Assembly (NCBI GenBank): GCA_963677785.2
Contig: CAXXDH010000003.1
Span: forward strand, 2,294,001 to 2,358,000
Reading direction: 5' to 3'
DNA length: 64,000 nt
From: G963665495 sp963677785
Lineage (GTDB): Bacteria > Desulfobacterota > Desulfovibrionia > Desulfovibrionales > Desulfovibrionaceae
The translations under genes and the position numbers were made by a program. The notes under the pieces are model-generated. The model saw only the letters and a list, made by a program, of their open reading frames with translations, had not been told where the DNA came from and ran no database searches. Shown here one piece after another: positions 1 through 8,267 of this stretch; positions within the stretch are counted from its first letter, which is position 1; each line of letters opens with the position of its first letter.

Positions 1-293
1 TCCAGCTTGACCTTGTTGCTGCTCATGGAGAATTCGGTCTTCTGCATAAAGGTTGAAGATTTGACTCCTCCGGCCACGCCCGGGTTGTCCCCGTTGGTCA
101 CCGGGATCTTGGAGGATTTGTTCAGGGCGGGCATGCCGCATACAACCACTTTTTTGGTCACGGGCTGGGCCATGGAGGGCACGGCCAGATTGGGGTAGGG
201 CACTGGCGTGGGCTGGCCCGTGGGCGGCAGGGGGGTCTTGCAAAGGTCGGGCGTACCCTGTGCCAGGCCGCCTTGGGTGGTGCAACACTGCAT
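1..293 (-). CDS. PAAR-like DUF4150 protein (C-terminus off window)
   Basis: This is the last visible gene of the minus-strand T6SS cassette; about 97 codons are in the window and no stop is reached. The ATG at 293 follows an AGGAG ribosome site. The peptide has the DUF4150 (Tox-PAAR-like) layout: a Cys-containing start, a Pro-rich stretch ending PVPYPN, then VVVCGMPALN and a Gly-rich turn. The gene at 62273 shares this layout segment by segment (VPYPN, then V.VGTPALN, then VKLE). In T6SS, PAAR-like proteins cap the VgrG spike and often carry an effector domain. Whether a toxin domain follows cannot be seen here. Confidence 0.8.
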   Translation of the reverse strand, partial: MQCCTTQGGLAQGTPDLCKTPLPPTGQPTPVPYPNLAVPSMAQPVTKKVVVCGMPALNKSSKIPVTNGDNPGVAGGVKSSTFMQKTEFSMSSNKVKL

Positions 294-339
294 GGAATGC
301 TCCTGAGTTTCAGTTTTCTGGTTTCAAGGCGAAAATGAG

Positions 340-1008
340 TTATCCCAAATGGATCCGTTCGCCGTCGATGCTGACGTCTTCATCGGCCAGCACTTTTGCC
401 TTGCCCGCTTTCAGGTGATAGCTTTCATCCACCCGGGTCCGCATCCGTTTGGCTTCCACGGTGTCCAGATTCGAGACCCGGCGCAGGCTGTCCCGGATGT
501 TCTGCACCACCAGGCGCACCGTGCTGCGCATGCTGTCCAGCAAAATAGTGGCCTTGTGCGCGCGGGTTTCCACCCGAAAGGCCGAGAGGCCGAAATCAAC
601 AAAATGGGCGCTGCCCGAGACACCGCGCAGGCTGATGTCCGGGCTGTTCAGGGCCAGTCCCTGCTGCGCTTCGATTTCCACTTTGCCGGGCAGGGAAAGC
701 GTACTGCTGTCGGGAGTGCTTTTTTCCAGCACGTTGAGAATATAGCCCGAGCCGTTGCCCGCCACAAAAGCCAGCACCAGATCGCCGGGTTCGGGCAGCA
801 GCAGGCAGCCGGCGGCCCGGCGTGCGCGGAGCAGCGAGCCGTTTTCAAGAGCCAAGGAAAAAAAGCCTGCTTCCCCGGCGTCGCCCGCTTCCCGGTTATC
901 CCCGGCCAAAACATTGCCCTGCAGCAGCTCTCCCGGCATTCCAGGGGCGGAATGGTCGCCGGGTTTGGATTTCATGGGTTTGAAAGAAAGCACTTTCATC
1001 TCTTTCAT
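340..1008 (-). CDS. DUF3540-like T6SS-associated protein
   Basis: A 222-residue protein. The ATG at 1008 was chosen because AGGAG lies just upstream; longer starts would overlap the preceding gene deeply. The N-terminal half contains an OB-like segment (LLPEPGDLVLAFV). The C-terminal half is regular beta-type sequence ending in KVLADEDVSIDGERIHLG, similar in style to the end of the VgrG at 55858. It sits between the pentapeptide gene (19 nt gap) and the PAAR-like gene (46 nt gap). The DUF3540 name is recalled from family context and was not searched. A role as a spike extension or tip component is inference. Confidence 0.6.
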   Translation of the reverse strand: MKEMKVLSFKPMKSKPGDHSAPGMPGELLQGNVLAGDNREAGDAGEAGFFSLALENGSLLRARRAAGCLLLPEPGDLVLAFVAGNGSGYILNVLEKSTPDSSTLSLPGKVEIEAQQGLALNSPDISLRGVSGSAHFVDFGLSAFRVETRAHKATILLDSMRSTVRLVVQNIRDSLRRVSNLDTVEAKRMRTRVDESYHLKAGKAKVLADEDVSIDGERIHLG

Positions 1009-1027
1009 TCGTTTTTCTCCTGAGGCG

Positions 1028-2032
1028 TTATTGGCCGAAATGGTGCGCCGGCTGCCAGTCTTCGGCCTCGGCCAGGTCTTTGTCCGTACCGCGTACGGTG
1101 CCGGTGTCGGTCTGAGTGAATGTTGCGTTTTCAATGTCCGCGCGGTGCATGTTGGTATGCAGCAACACGGCCTTGTCAAAGCGGGCCTCTTGCAACCTGG
1201 CGTGGGAGAAGTTCACATAGGCCAAGCGCGCTCCGGAAAAGTCCGTGCTGGCGCAGTGGGCTTTGACGAACAGCGATTCGTTCAACGTGGCTCCGGAAAA
1301 GGACGCGCCCGTGAGCATGGCCTGGCTGAAATCGCTTTGCCGCAGGGTGCTGTTTGAAAAGTCCGCCTCCAGGGCCTGGGCTTTGGCGAAACGGACGTAG
1401 GCGCCCTTGCAATTCGTAATGCGCGCGTTGTTCAGCTTGGCCTCCTCAAACGAGACTTTGGTGAGATCCTGGCTGTCGAATACGGCGTTGGACAGGCTGG
1501 AGCCATTGAACTGCGCCATCTTCAGAATGCAGTCCGGAAAACTCTGGTCGTTCAGGTTGGCTTGGTACAGCAGAATTTTTTCCAGCCTGGTCCCTGCAAA
1601 AGTGACCGTACGCAGGTCCAGCTCCGGCAGGTAGGCACGGAACATGTCTGCGCCTGTGCAGTTGACGCGCGTGAGGTCGCAGCGCTGGAGCATGGCCTGC
1701 TCCAGGGTGGCCTGGCTGCAGTCCGCGTCTTTCAAGGAAACCTGTTCGAACTGGCTGTGGGACAGGTCTGCCTGGACAAGAACGGCCTTGTCGAGCAGGC
1801 AAGCCGAAAATTGCGCTTCAACCAGATTCGCTTTGTTCAGGTTTACTTCGCTCAGGTCGCATTCCTGAAGCGCGCAGCCCTGCAGCACGGCCTTGGAAAG
1901 GTTCGCACCGCCCAGCCGGACGCGTTCCAGGGCAGCTCCCTGAAAATCAAAGCCCGCGAGGTTCGCTCCGCTCAGGTCCAGGTCGCGCAGGGCGCCGTTT
2001 TGGCGTATCTGGTCCGCAAGATCTTGTATCAT
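1028..2032 (-). CDS. Pentapeptide-repeat protein of T6SS cassette
   Basis: A 334-residue protein made almost entirely of A(D/N)LxX pentapeptide repeats, expected to form a right-handed quadrilateral beta-helix. No signal peptide is visible. It is the paralogue of the protein at 61226: both have a short helical N-terminus, the same length of helix, and a shared non-pentapeptide tail with TNMHR about 35 residues before LAEAEDW. It lies 20 nt after the DUF2169 gene and is probably co-transcribed with it. The molecular role is unknown; a scaffold, chaperone or cargo-loading role at the T6SS tip is inferred from context only. Confidence 0.85.
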   Translation of the reverse strand: MIQDLADQIRQNGALRDLDLSGANLAGFDFQGAALERVRLGGANLSKAVLQGCALQECDLSEVNLNKANLVEAQFSACLLDKAVLVQADLSHSQFEQVSLKDADCSQATLEQAMLQRCDLTRVNCTGADMFRAYLPELDLRTVTFAGTRLEKILLYQANLNDQSFPDCILKMAQFNGSSLSNAVFDSQDLTKVSFEEAKLNNARITNCKGAYVRFAKAQALEADFSNSTLRQSDFSQAMLTGASFSGATLNESLFVKAHCASTDFSGARLAYVNFSHARLQEARFDKAVLLHTNMHRADIENATFTQTDTGTVRGTDKDLAEAEDWQPAHHFGQ

Positions 2033-2052
2033 TAGTATTGTCCTTGCTGCGG

Positions 2053-4587
2053 TTAGTCCTCAAACAGCGCCGGATCCAGGAGCGTTCGCTTCAGGTTCAG
2101 CTCGGTCATTTTGGTCTCTCCCCGCCGGATTTTAAACAGATCCGCGCCGAACAGGTTGGAGTGTCCCAGTCTGGCGCCGACCAGGCTTGCTTTGCGCAGC
2201 GAGGCGAAAAACAGATTGCAGTGTTGCAGGTGCGCTCCCTCCAACAGGGCCTTGCTGAAATCCGCCTGCCGGGCAATCACGCCATTGAAAGTCGCGCCGC
2301 ATAAATCCGCCCCTGCAAAGTCGGCGCGATCCATTGCGGTATGAATGCATCTGGCGTTGGGCAAGCGGGCGCCGCCCCATTTCGCATCGTCCAGCAGCGC
2401 ATGACTGAAATTCGGCTCCACCAATTCCGTGGTCGCATCGGCCCGCGAGTCGGTCAGGTCCGCGCTTTCAAAACGGACTTCTTCACCCTGGGCGCCGAAA
2501 AAGCGGGATTCTCGCGCTTTGGCTCTGCTGAACAGCACGGAGCCGATTTTGGCGTTGCTGAAATCCGCGGCCTCGAGTCCGGCTTCGCTGAAATCCGAAC
2601 CAGTGAGATCCGCGCCGGAAAATTCGGCCATGGTTGCCGTGGCCTTGTCCGCGGCGATATGCCACATCAGGGCGTTCTGGAACAGGGCCTCGGAGAGTTC
2701 GGCCTCGCGCAGCTTGGCGTCGGTAAAATCGCAGTCCGTGAAATCTCCGCCCGAAAGCACGGCCTGGCGCAGGTTGGCTGCTTTGAAGCAGGCCTTTGGC
2801 GCCGTGGCCTGGGAAAAAATCGCGTATTCGCAACGGGCATTGGAAAAGTCCGCTTCGTCGAGCAGCGCATTGCTGAAATCAGCCCGCGCGCAGTCCGCGC
2901 CGCTGAAGTTGCAGCCCGAAAGCACGGCTTTGCTGAAATCAGTATCCCGCAGATCCTGTCCGGAAAAGTCCTGCCCGGAAAGGTCCTGCCCGGCGTAGCC
3001 CTGTGCTTCGGGTTCCGGTTCTTTCTGCGGGGCCACATCCGCGGCTGTTTCAGCAGCAGCCTCCGTGGCGGCCAGCTCGGCTTCTGCCGCGGCCAGGGCC
3101 TGTTCCGCTTCCGCAAAGGCGGTCAATGCCGCACTGATTTTGCTCTTGGCCTCGGCGGGCAGCTTGTCGTTATCCAGCGTCTGTTTCATGAGCGTCTTCA
3201 GGTCCGGGACCTGGTCCATTCCCGAGCGTTCCCTGGCCATACGCTCCACGTCGGCCATGGTCAGCCCTTTTTCCTGCAACAGCTTTTGGGTTTCCGCCTC
3301 GATCTGGGCCGTGGCTTTTTGCAGCTCGGCCTCGGTCAGCGGCTTTTCGTCCACGGGGCTTTTGGGCGGCAGGTGTTTCTCCAGTTCCGCGTCGCTGATG
3401 CCGTGCTTTTTCTGCAGGGCTTTGGTTTCCGCTTCGATTTTGGCGGTTTCCGCCCTGAGGGCGGCCAGCTCCGGATCCTCGGCTTCCGGTTTTTCGGGTT
3501 CGGGAGCTTCGGCGGCTGTTTCTTCCGGCCGGGCCGCGGCTTCAGGTTCTTCCGCTGCTTCGGCTTCAGCGGTCAGACCTTGCTCCTCGGCCAGCTGTTG
3601 CTGCAGAAACGTCTGGTAGTACGCGCTGGTCCGCGGAGTTTCCTCCTGCATTTCCCAGACGGCCAGCAGATGGGTGACGTCCGAGGCCTCGTCATCCAGA
3701 ACAGGGAGTTGCGCGCGGTAGCAGAGGATGGCCAGCTCGCTTTCCGGCAGCAGCCAGAGCGTATCCGGCCGCGCTTCTCCCTCTACGAATGTTTCCGGCC
3801 CTTCACCTTGTTTTTGGGCGAAAATACGGGCCCGCAGACCCGGCAGCGTGGTTTCCTGAAAGCGCTTTTGCGGATGCATTCCTTCCACATATACGGGCGC
3901 ATCACCGTGCAAAAACTCTTTGAAACGCTGGTCTTCCGGGGCGGTCATGAAAAATTCCGGATTGGTGTCCGTGGGCAGGGAGGGCCAGGTATCCCGCAGC
4001 CAGTTTTTGTCGAACGTACCGTAGTGCTGCGAACGCCGGGGCGAATCCGGAGGATAGGCCGTCAGTCCGGCGGGCTTGTGCGACGCGTCCTGCGGGACGG
4101 CGGTTTTGCTCGGGGCCAGAATGTTGGGGAGCTCGGTGCTGCCGTCTTCTTTGACGGCAAAGCCCTTGCCGAGGGGGTTGATGGCGTGGCCGGGGCCGCC
4201 GTAGGCGTATTGCCAGCAGATCCGCAACGGATCCAGTATTTCCGGATCGTTCTGCACGCCCATCTGCAAGGAACGGTTGCCGTAGATTTCCAGGGTCTTT
4301 TCCAGGCCGTCCACGCGCAGCCTGATACGCGCGGCCCGGGCGTTGTCTTTGGGGTGGCAGCGGCCGTACACGAGATATTCCGCCCGTGGCTTGGGTTCGC
4401 CCGTGTCGAAAATTTCAGCCTCCAGCAGTGTTTTTTCCAGGGTTTCCCACATGGAGCTTTCTTCCAGCAGCTCGCGCGGGCTCTCAAAGGAAAAAAACGC
4501 GTAGGCTGAAACGCACAACCTGTTCTTTCCGGCAAAAGTGAAAGGCCGCGGCAACAGGCCGAGATTCGTGGGTTTGACTATTTTCAT
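2053..4587 (-). CDS. DUF2169 adaptor fused to pentapeptide-repeat domain
   Basis: An 844-residue protein. Residues 1-300 match DUF2169, a family known as T6SS adaptors that load DUF4150/PAAR effectors onto VgrG (established for Agrobacterium). Residues about 330-520 are rich in Glu, Ala and Gln and look helical or coiled-coil. From about residue 530, beginning GYAGQDLSGQ, the rest is pentapeptide repeats. The ATG at 4587 has a GAGGAG site and aligns with the start of the paralogue at 58663; an ATG 36 nt upstream lacks one. It is first in the minus-strand cassette, with no VgrG next to it inside the window. Confidence 0.85.
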   Translation of the reverse strand: MKIVKPTNLGLLPRPFTFAGKNRLCVSAYAFFSFESPRELLEESSMWETLEKTLLEAEIFDTGEPKPRAEYLVYGRCHPKDNARAARIRLRVDGLEKTLEIYGNRSLQMGVQNDPEILDPLRICWQYAYGGPGHAINPLGKGFAVKEDGSTELPNILAPSKTAVPQDASHKPAGLTAYPPDSPRRSQHYGTFDKNWLRDTWPSLPTDTNPEFFMTAPEDQRFKEFLHGDAPVYVEGMHPQKRFQETTLPGLRARIFAQKQGEGPETFVEGEARPDTLWLLPESELAILCYRAQLPVLDDEASDVTHLLAVWEMQEETPRTSAYYQTFLQQQLAEEQGLTAEAEAAEEPEAAARPEETAAEAPEPEKPEAEDPELAALRAETAKIEAETKALQKKHGISDAELEKHLPPKSPVDEKPLTEAELQKATAQIEAETQKLLQEKGLTMADVERMARERSGMDQVPDLKTLMKQTLDNDKLPAEAKSKISAALTAFAEAEQALAAAEAELAATEAAAETAADVAPQKEPEPEAQGYAGQDLSGQDFSGQDLRDTDFSKAVLSGCNFSGADCARADFSNALLDEADFSNARCEYAIFSQATAPKACFKAANLRQAVLSGGDFTDCDFTDAKLREAELSEALFQNALMWHIAADKATATMAEFSGADLTGSDFSEAGLEAADFSNAKIGSVLFSRAKARESRFFGAQGEEVRFESADLTDSRADATTELVEPNFSHALLDDAKWGGARLPNARCIHTAMDRADFAGADLCGATFNGVIARQADFSKALLEGAHLQHCNLFFASLRKASLVGARLGHSNLFGADLFKIRRGETKMTELNLKRTLLDPALFED

Positions 4588-4818
4588 GGGCTCCTCAATA
4601 CGCCGTGTGGAGTGTTTATTCACCCTGAACGTATCTTATGCGCTGGCAAGCAAAAAAAAGCAACCGGCCGGTGTTGTGGAGCGGCATTCTTCCCAACGCC
4701 GCCCCTTTGCCGCCGGGCTTCTTTTGATACGATCAATAGTGAATGTCTATATGCTTTTTGGGGTTTTATCAATGAACGAACACTGGTTGGAGCCTGTAAA
4801 GAGGTCTTTTGCAATTGG

Positions 4819-4847
4819 TTGACAGGCTGTCCCGCCGCAACTATAGC
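4819..4847 (+). promoter_or_regulatory. Sigma-70 promoter for riboswitch transcript
   Basis: TTGACA at 4819-4824 and TATAGC at 4842-4847 are separated by 17 nt, close to consensus. The predicted start near 4854 falls just before the first stem of the cobalamin aptamer, which supports the assignment. Confidence 0.75.
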
Positions 4848-4856
4848 GAACAATAC

Positions 4857-5017
4857 GTTCAGGTTTCACATCCGTGAATGAAAAGAGAATCCGGTGAAAA
4901 TCCGGAACGGGCCCGCCGCTGTAACCGGGGACCAACGCCGCAGCAAAGCCACTGGCGCCATGCGCCGGGAAGGCGCGGCAAGTAGGATGAACCGGAAGTC
5001 AGAAGACCTGCCTGAAC
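4857..5017 (+). promoter_or_regulatory. Cobalamin (B12) riboswitch aptamer
   Basis: The closing P1 stem is GTTCAGG (4857-4863) with CCTGAAC (5011-5017). Between them, in order, are the conserved cobalamin elements: a GGTGAAAATCCGG-type block near 4892, the CCGCCGCTGTAACCGGGG block near 4912-4930, GCCACTGG near 4948, and the GGATGAACCGGAAGTCAGAAGACCTGCC block from about 4986. The last is the signature of this class. The RNA should bind adenosyl- or related cobalamin and control the DUF4198 gene through the terminator at 5076. Confidence 0.95.
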
Positions 5018-5075
5018 CCCTGGCTGGCATTCTCGCGGAGTACGATGCCATGGCTAAGCTGCGCGGATTACAGAG

Positions 5076-5115
5076 CATCCCCGGGTCGTTTGCGGTCGGG
5101 GATGTAGTGTTTTTT
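5076..5115 (+). terminator. Riboswitch expression-platform terminator
   Basis: An 8-bp stem (CATCCCCG 5076-5083 with CGGGGATG 5097-5104) with a 13-nt loop is followed six bases later by six T residues (5110-5115). It lies about 60 nt after the aptamer and 110 nt before the DUF4198 start codon. This suggests an OFF switch acting by termination when cobalamin is bound. The competing antiterminator pairing was not worked out. Confidence 0.65.
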
Positions 5116-5224
5116 GCGGCACCAGCGACGCGGAATGCACAGGTATGCTCTCTGGGCCGTTGCATCCGGCTTTTACCGGCGGATGCGCCTGCTCATCATA
5201 AACGACAAACCCATGGAGAGACGT

Positions 5225-6079
5225 ATGAAACGCTTTGTATCGGTCTGTGCCGTGCTTGTCTGCGCCGTTGCGGTGTTGTTTTCCGCCCCGCCGGGGGCCA
5301 AAGCCCATTCCCTGTTTATCCAGGTCGGGCGCTACACGGTTTCGCAGGGGAAGAACTCGCCCTTTTTCTTTCTTTACGGACACCATTTCCCCGTGGACGA
5401 TGCCATTCGCAGGAAAAAACTCGATTACGTACGTATCCTGTCGCCGGACGGAAAGACCACGGATGTGGCCCTGCGGGATGAAAAATGCCTGCATTCCTAC
5501 ATGGTGGACTACAACCAGCCCGGCACCTGGGCTTTGTACGCGGCCACGACTCCGGGATACTTCACCACCTGGATTGATAAGAAAGACCACACGCGCCACA
5601 CCATGCGCCCCATGAACACGATCATGGACAAGGCGAAGTCCGTCAAGACCGCGCTCAAAAGCAGCCAGTGGGCCAAGACCTATGTGACCTGCGTGGAGCC
5701 TTCCAAGGATTTTCCGGCCAAGATCGGAATGCCTCTCGAACTGGTGCCCGGGCAGGATCCCTCCACCCTCAAGCAAGGGGACACGCTCGAATTGACGGTC
5801 TATTCCGAGGGCAAGCCCTATGAGGAATCGGGCTTTTGGGACGCCACCTACATGGGGTTCTCCACCGAAGCCGAAGACATGTACATCCAGCGTACGGAGA
5901 TTAAGGACGGCAAGATCAGCCTGCCGCTGGACGTAACGGGCCGCTGGTTTGTCCGTTTTTTCGTCAAACTGCCCGCACCCGAGGCCGATAAGGGCGAGTA
6001 TCTGCAGCGCAAGCTGACCACCACCCTGACCTTTGAGATTCCCAACGAACGGAAACGGCCCAAGCTCGACGGCCATTGA
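5225..6079 (+). CDS. DUF4198 periplasmic metal-uptake component
   Basis: A 284-residue protein whose signal peptide (charged start, hydrophobic core, cut near GAKA/HS) exports it to the periplasm. The mature part begins HSLFIQVGRY, typical of DUF4198/COG5266, annotated as a periplasmic component of cobalt or nickel transport. Mid-region blocks such as QGDTLELTVYSEGKP and a C-terminal beta segment ending in LTFEIPNE also fit. The ATG at 5225 follows a GGAGAG site; upstream in-frame ATGs do not give a signal peptide at the N-terminus. It is the only gene behind the cobalamin riboswitch, so a B12- or cobalt-related role is likely. No transport ATPase or permease lies beside it. Confidence 0.8.
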   Translation: MKRFVSVCAVLVCAVAVLFSAPPGAKAHSLFIQVGRYTVSQGKNSPFFFLYGHHFPVDDAIRRKKLDYVRILSPDGKTTDVALRDEKCLHSYMVDYNQPGTWALYAATTPGYFTTWIDKKDHTRHTMRPMNTIMDKAKSVKTALKSSQWAKTYVTCVEPSKDFPAKIGMPLELVPGQDPSTLKQGDTLELTVYSEGKPYEESGFWDATYMGFSTEAEDMYIQRTEIKDGKISLPLDVTGRWFVRFFVKLPAPEADKGEYLQRKLTTTLTFEIPNERKRPKLDGH

Positions 6080-6265
6080 TCTAATGCCGCGCAGAGCGGA
6101 TGCGTGTCCGAGCGCGTTCGCTCAGCCCGAATCCCATCCGAATTCCATGATCCCCTCGTGTCGCGGAGCGCCACAAAAGCGCTTGCCCCTGCCTGATCGA
6201 GCAGCTATCCTGCATTGAACAACGCCGTCTAGCCGACGTCAATGGTTCAAAAGGAGGCTCTCGCC

Positions 6266-6787
6266 ATGTCCGAACAGACCAATCCGGTGCTGGCCGCACT
6301 GCACGAGCGGCGCAGCATCCGCAAATATACCGGCGACCCCGTGTCCGGGGAAAACCTGCTGCAGATTCTGGATGCCGGTCGCTGGGCGCCCAGCGGCAAA
6401 AACAACCAACCCTGGAAGTTCGCGGCGCTTCTGGCCGGAGATCCGCGCCAGGAACAGCTCTCCGGGCTGACCAAATACCAGCCCCTGATTCAGGGCGGTA
6501 AAGCCTTCGTGGCCGTGTTTCTGGAAAAAAGCCGGATGTATGACCCGGTCAAGGACCACCAGGCAGCCGGGGCCTGTATCCAGAACATGCTGCTGGCCGC
6601 GCACGCGCTCGGCCTGGGCGGCGTCTGGGTCGGCGAGATACTCAAAAGCACGCCCCAGGTGCTCGAATTGTTTCACCTCAGCCCGGAAGAGTACGAGTTC
6701 ATGGCTCTGCTCGTCTTCGGGCATCCGGCCGCCGAGGGCGCCAGCTCACGGCGCGAACTTTCTGAATTTCTTGTGGAGGCTCTTTAG
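6266..6787 (+). CDS. Nitroreductase family protein
   Basis: A 173-residue FMN-dependent nitroreductase-like enzyme. The N-terminal ERRSIRKYTGDPV and AGRWAPSGKNNQPWKF blocks are the family's FMN-binding motifs, and the central GGVWVGEIL region also matches. The ATG at 6266 is preceded by AAGGAGG; an ATG eight codons earlier lies before that site. The TAG stop is followed at once by the ATG of the metallo-hydrolase gene, so the two are probably translationally coupled. The substrate is not identifiable. A 186-nt gap before it holds no visible gene. Confidence 0.88.
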   Translation: MSEQTNPVLAALHERRSIRKYTGDPVSGENLLQILDAGRWAPSGKNNQPWKFAALLAGDPRQEQLSGLTKYQPLIQGGKAFVAVFLEKSRMYDPVKDHQAAGACIQNMLLAAHALGLGGVWVGEILKSTPQVLELFHLSPEEYEFMALLVFGHPAAEGASSRRELSEFLVEAL

Positions 6788-7414
6788 ATGCAAGTGTTGA
6801 CTTTTCCCATCGGACCGCTGGAAACCAACTGCTACCTGGCCATGGAAGGCGATCAGGCCGTGGCCGTGGATCCGGGCGGCGATCCCGCCCGTGTCGTCGA
6901 CTATCTCCAGGAAGCCAAGCTCGAACTGACGCATATTCTGCTGACGCACCTGCACTGCGACCATCTTTACGGCGTCAAAGCCCTGGCCGAGGCCACGGGC
7001 GCCAAAGCCTACGCCAACGAGGAAGACGCCTTTCTGCTGGGCACCGAAATCGGCAAAGGCGGCCTCATGGGACTGCCCCTGGTGCCGGATTTCAGCTACG
7101 AACCCCTGGCCCCCGGCGCGTTCCAGGCCCTCGGGCAGACCTGCAAAGCCTTTTCCACGCCCGGACATACGCCCGGCAGCCTGAGCTTTTATTTCCCTGA
7201 CGCGGGCGTGCTCTTCGCCGGCGACGTGATCTTCAACCGTTCGGTCGGGCGTAGCGACTTCCCCGGCGGCAGCCACGAAATACTGCTGCAATCCATCAGT
7301 ACGCAGATATTCAGCCTGCCGGACGATACCGTGATCTACGCCGGACACGGCAACCCCACCACCGTGGGCGATGAAAAAATGCACAACCCCTTTCTTACCG
7401 CATTCAGGCGGTAG
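6788..7414 (+). CDS. MBL-fold metallo-hydrolase (GloB-like)
   Basis: A 208-residue metallo-beta-lactamase-fold hydrolase. The metal motif THLHCDH is at residues 53-59, with further ligands in the STPGHTPGS block, the LFAGDVIF block and a C-terminal GHGNPT. This is the arrangement of glyoxalase II-like hydrolases, which cleave thioesters such as hydroxyacylglutathione, but the short C-terminus lacks a full glyoxalase II substrate domain. The start abuts the stop of the nitroreductase gene. The true substrate is unknown. Confidence 0.88.
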   Translation: MQVLTFPIGPLETNCYLAMEGDQAVAVDPGGDPARVVDYLQEAKLELTHILLTHLHCDHLYGVKALAEATGAKAYANEEDAFLLGTEIGKGGLMGLPLVPDFSYEPLAPGAFQALGQTCKAFSTPGHTPGSLSFYFPDAGVLFAGDVIFNRSVGRSDFPGGSHEILLQSISTQIFSLPDDTVIYAGHGNPTTVGDEKMHNPFLTAFRR

Positions 7415-7469
7415 GCCTTTTATGCTGTCTGAAGAAATAGATTTGCGTTCGGTGTGTTGACGTCTGGGC

Positions 7470-7664
7470 GTGGAGATAGGTTGGTATCTCCGTTTCGGCA
7501 AACGCGACGCGTTTGTGTTTTTGCTGCGTCCGGACCAGCTGGACGAGGCGAGGGACGTCTGTTTTATTGAGACCGACTGGCGGGTGGCTGCCGTTGAATT
7601 GCTCGATGAATCACCTGGCGAACCGTCTGAGGAAGGCCGCCGCGTACGGTTTGTGAAAAAATAG
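7470..7664 (+). CDS. Small hypothetical protein, 64 residues
   Basis: A short reading frame with a GTG start at 7470, 55 nt after the MBL gene and 9 nt before the next gene, in the same direction. The product is charged, with a WYLRFGKRDAFVFLLRPDQLDEA segment of alternating hydrophobic residues, and ends VRFVKK. No signal peptide or known motif is visible. An in-frame stop at 7458 limits the upstream extent. It fills an otherwise unexplained 259-nt gap in a tight operon, which favours it being real. Confidence 0.45.
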   Translation: MEIGWYLRFGKRDAFVFLLRPDQLDEARDVCFIETDWRVAAVELLDESPGEPSEEGRRVRFVKK

Positions 7665-7673
7665 GAGAAAATC

Positions 7674-8267
7674 GTGGCAGAACCCGTGGCCTTTGCCTGC
7701 AGTCCGCGTCCCGGCGGCAACAGCGATACGGCCGTGGAGCGTTTTTGCCGCGGCGTGGCCCAGGCCGGGGGCGCGTGCCGGGTCATTCGGCTGCGGGAGC
7801 ATGCGCTGCGTCCGTGCACCGGCTGCGGCGGCTGCGCAAAACTGGCGCGTTGCGTCTTGCCCGACGCGGATCAGGCCGAGGAGCTGTTCGCTTTGCTGCG
7901 TACGGCGCCGTTCGTGTTTTTTGCCTCGCCCATTTATTTCTACCACCTGCCTGCAGGCTTCAAAGCCTTTATCGACCGCGCCCAGGCCCCGTACGAGCAG
8001 TATCTGCAGAAGGAGGGGACCACCGAACCGGCAGCCCAGCGTCCGGCGTACGTCTCGCTGGTGGCCGGACGCCCCACCGGGCAGCGCCTTTTTGAAGGCA
8101 GCCTGCTGACCCTGCATTATTTTCTGCATCCCTTTGGGCTTGGGCTTAGAAGTCCGCTGCTGTTCAAGGGCACGGACCGTATCGGCGATCTGGCCGCGGA
8201 CGGCGACGCCCTGCGTCAGCTCGAGGCCTGCGGACGCGCTGCCTGGGATAACCATTGCTCCCCCTGA
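7674..8267 (+). CDS. Flavodoxin-like NAD(P)H-dependent FMN reductase family protein
   Basis: A 197-residue protein with a GTG start behind AGGAG. The N-terminus (ACSPRPGGNSDTAVE) is the FMN phosphate-binding loop of the FMN_red/iron-sulfur flavoprotein family. It is followed by cysteines at 48, 51, 54 and 60 (CTGCGGC pattern), as in flavoproteins with a Cys cluster, and by FASPIYFYHLPAGFKAFIDR, the second flavin loop. It probably transfers electrons; whether it binds an Fe-S cluster is uncertain. The end overlaps the ComF gene by 13 nt. Confidence 0.8.
   Translation: MAEPVAFACSPRPGGNSDTAVERFCRGVAQAGGACRVIRLREHALRPCTGCGGCAKLARCVLPDADQAEELFALLRTAPFVFFASPIYFYHLPAGFKAFIDRAQAPYEQYLQKEGTTEPAAQRPAYVSLVAGRPTGQRLFEGSLLTLHYFLHPFGLGLRSPLLFKGTDRIGDLAADGDALRQLEACGRAAWDNHCSP

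Noticed and set aside
2341..4509. A 722-codon open frame on the plus strand opposite the DUF2169-pentapeptide gene
   Set aside because: It mirrors a GC-rich, repeat-bearing gene on the other strand, shows low-complexity Phe/Gly/Arg composition, and lacks a ribosome site.
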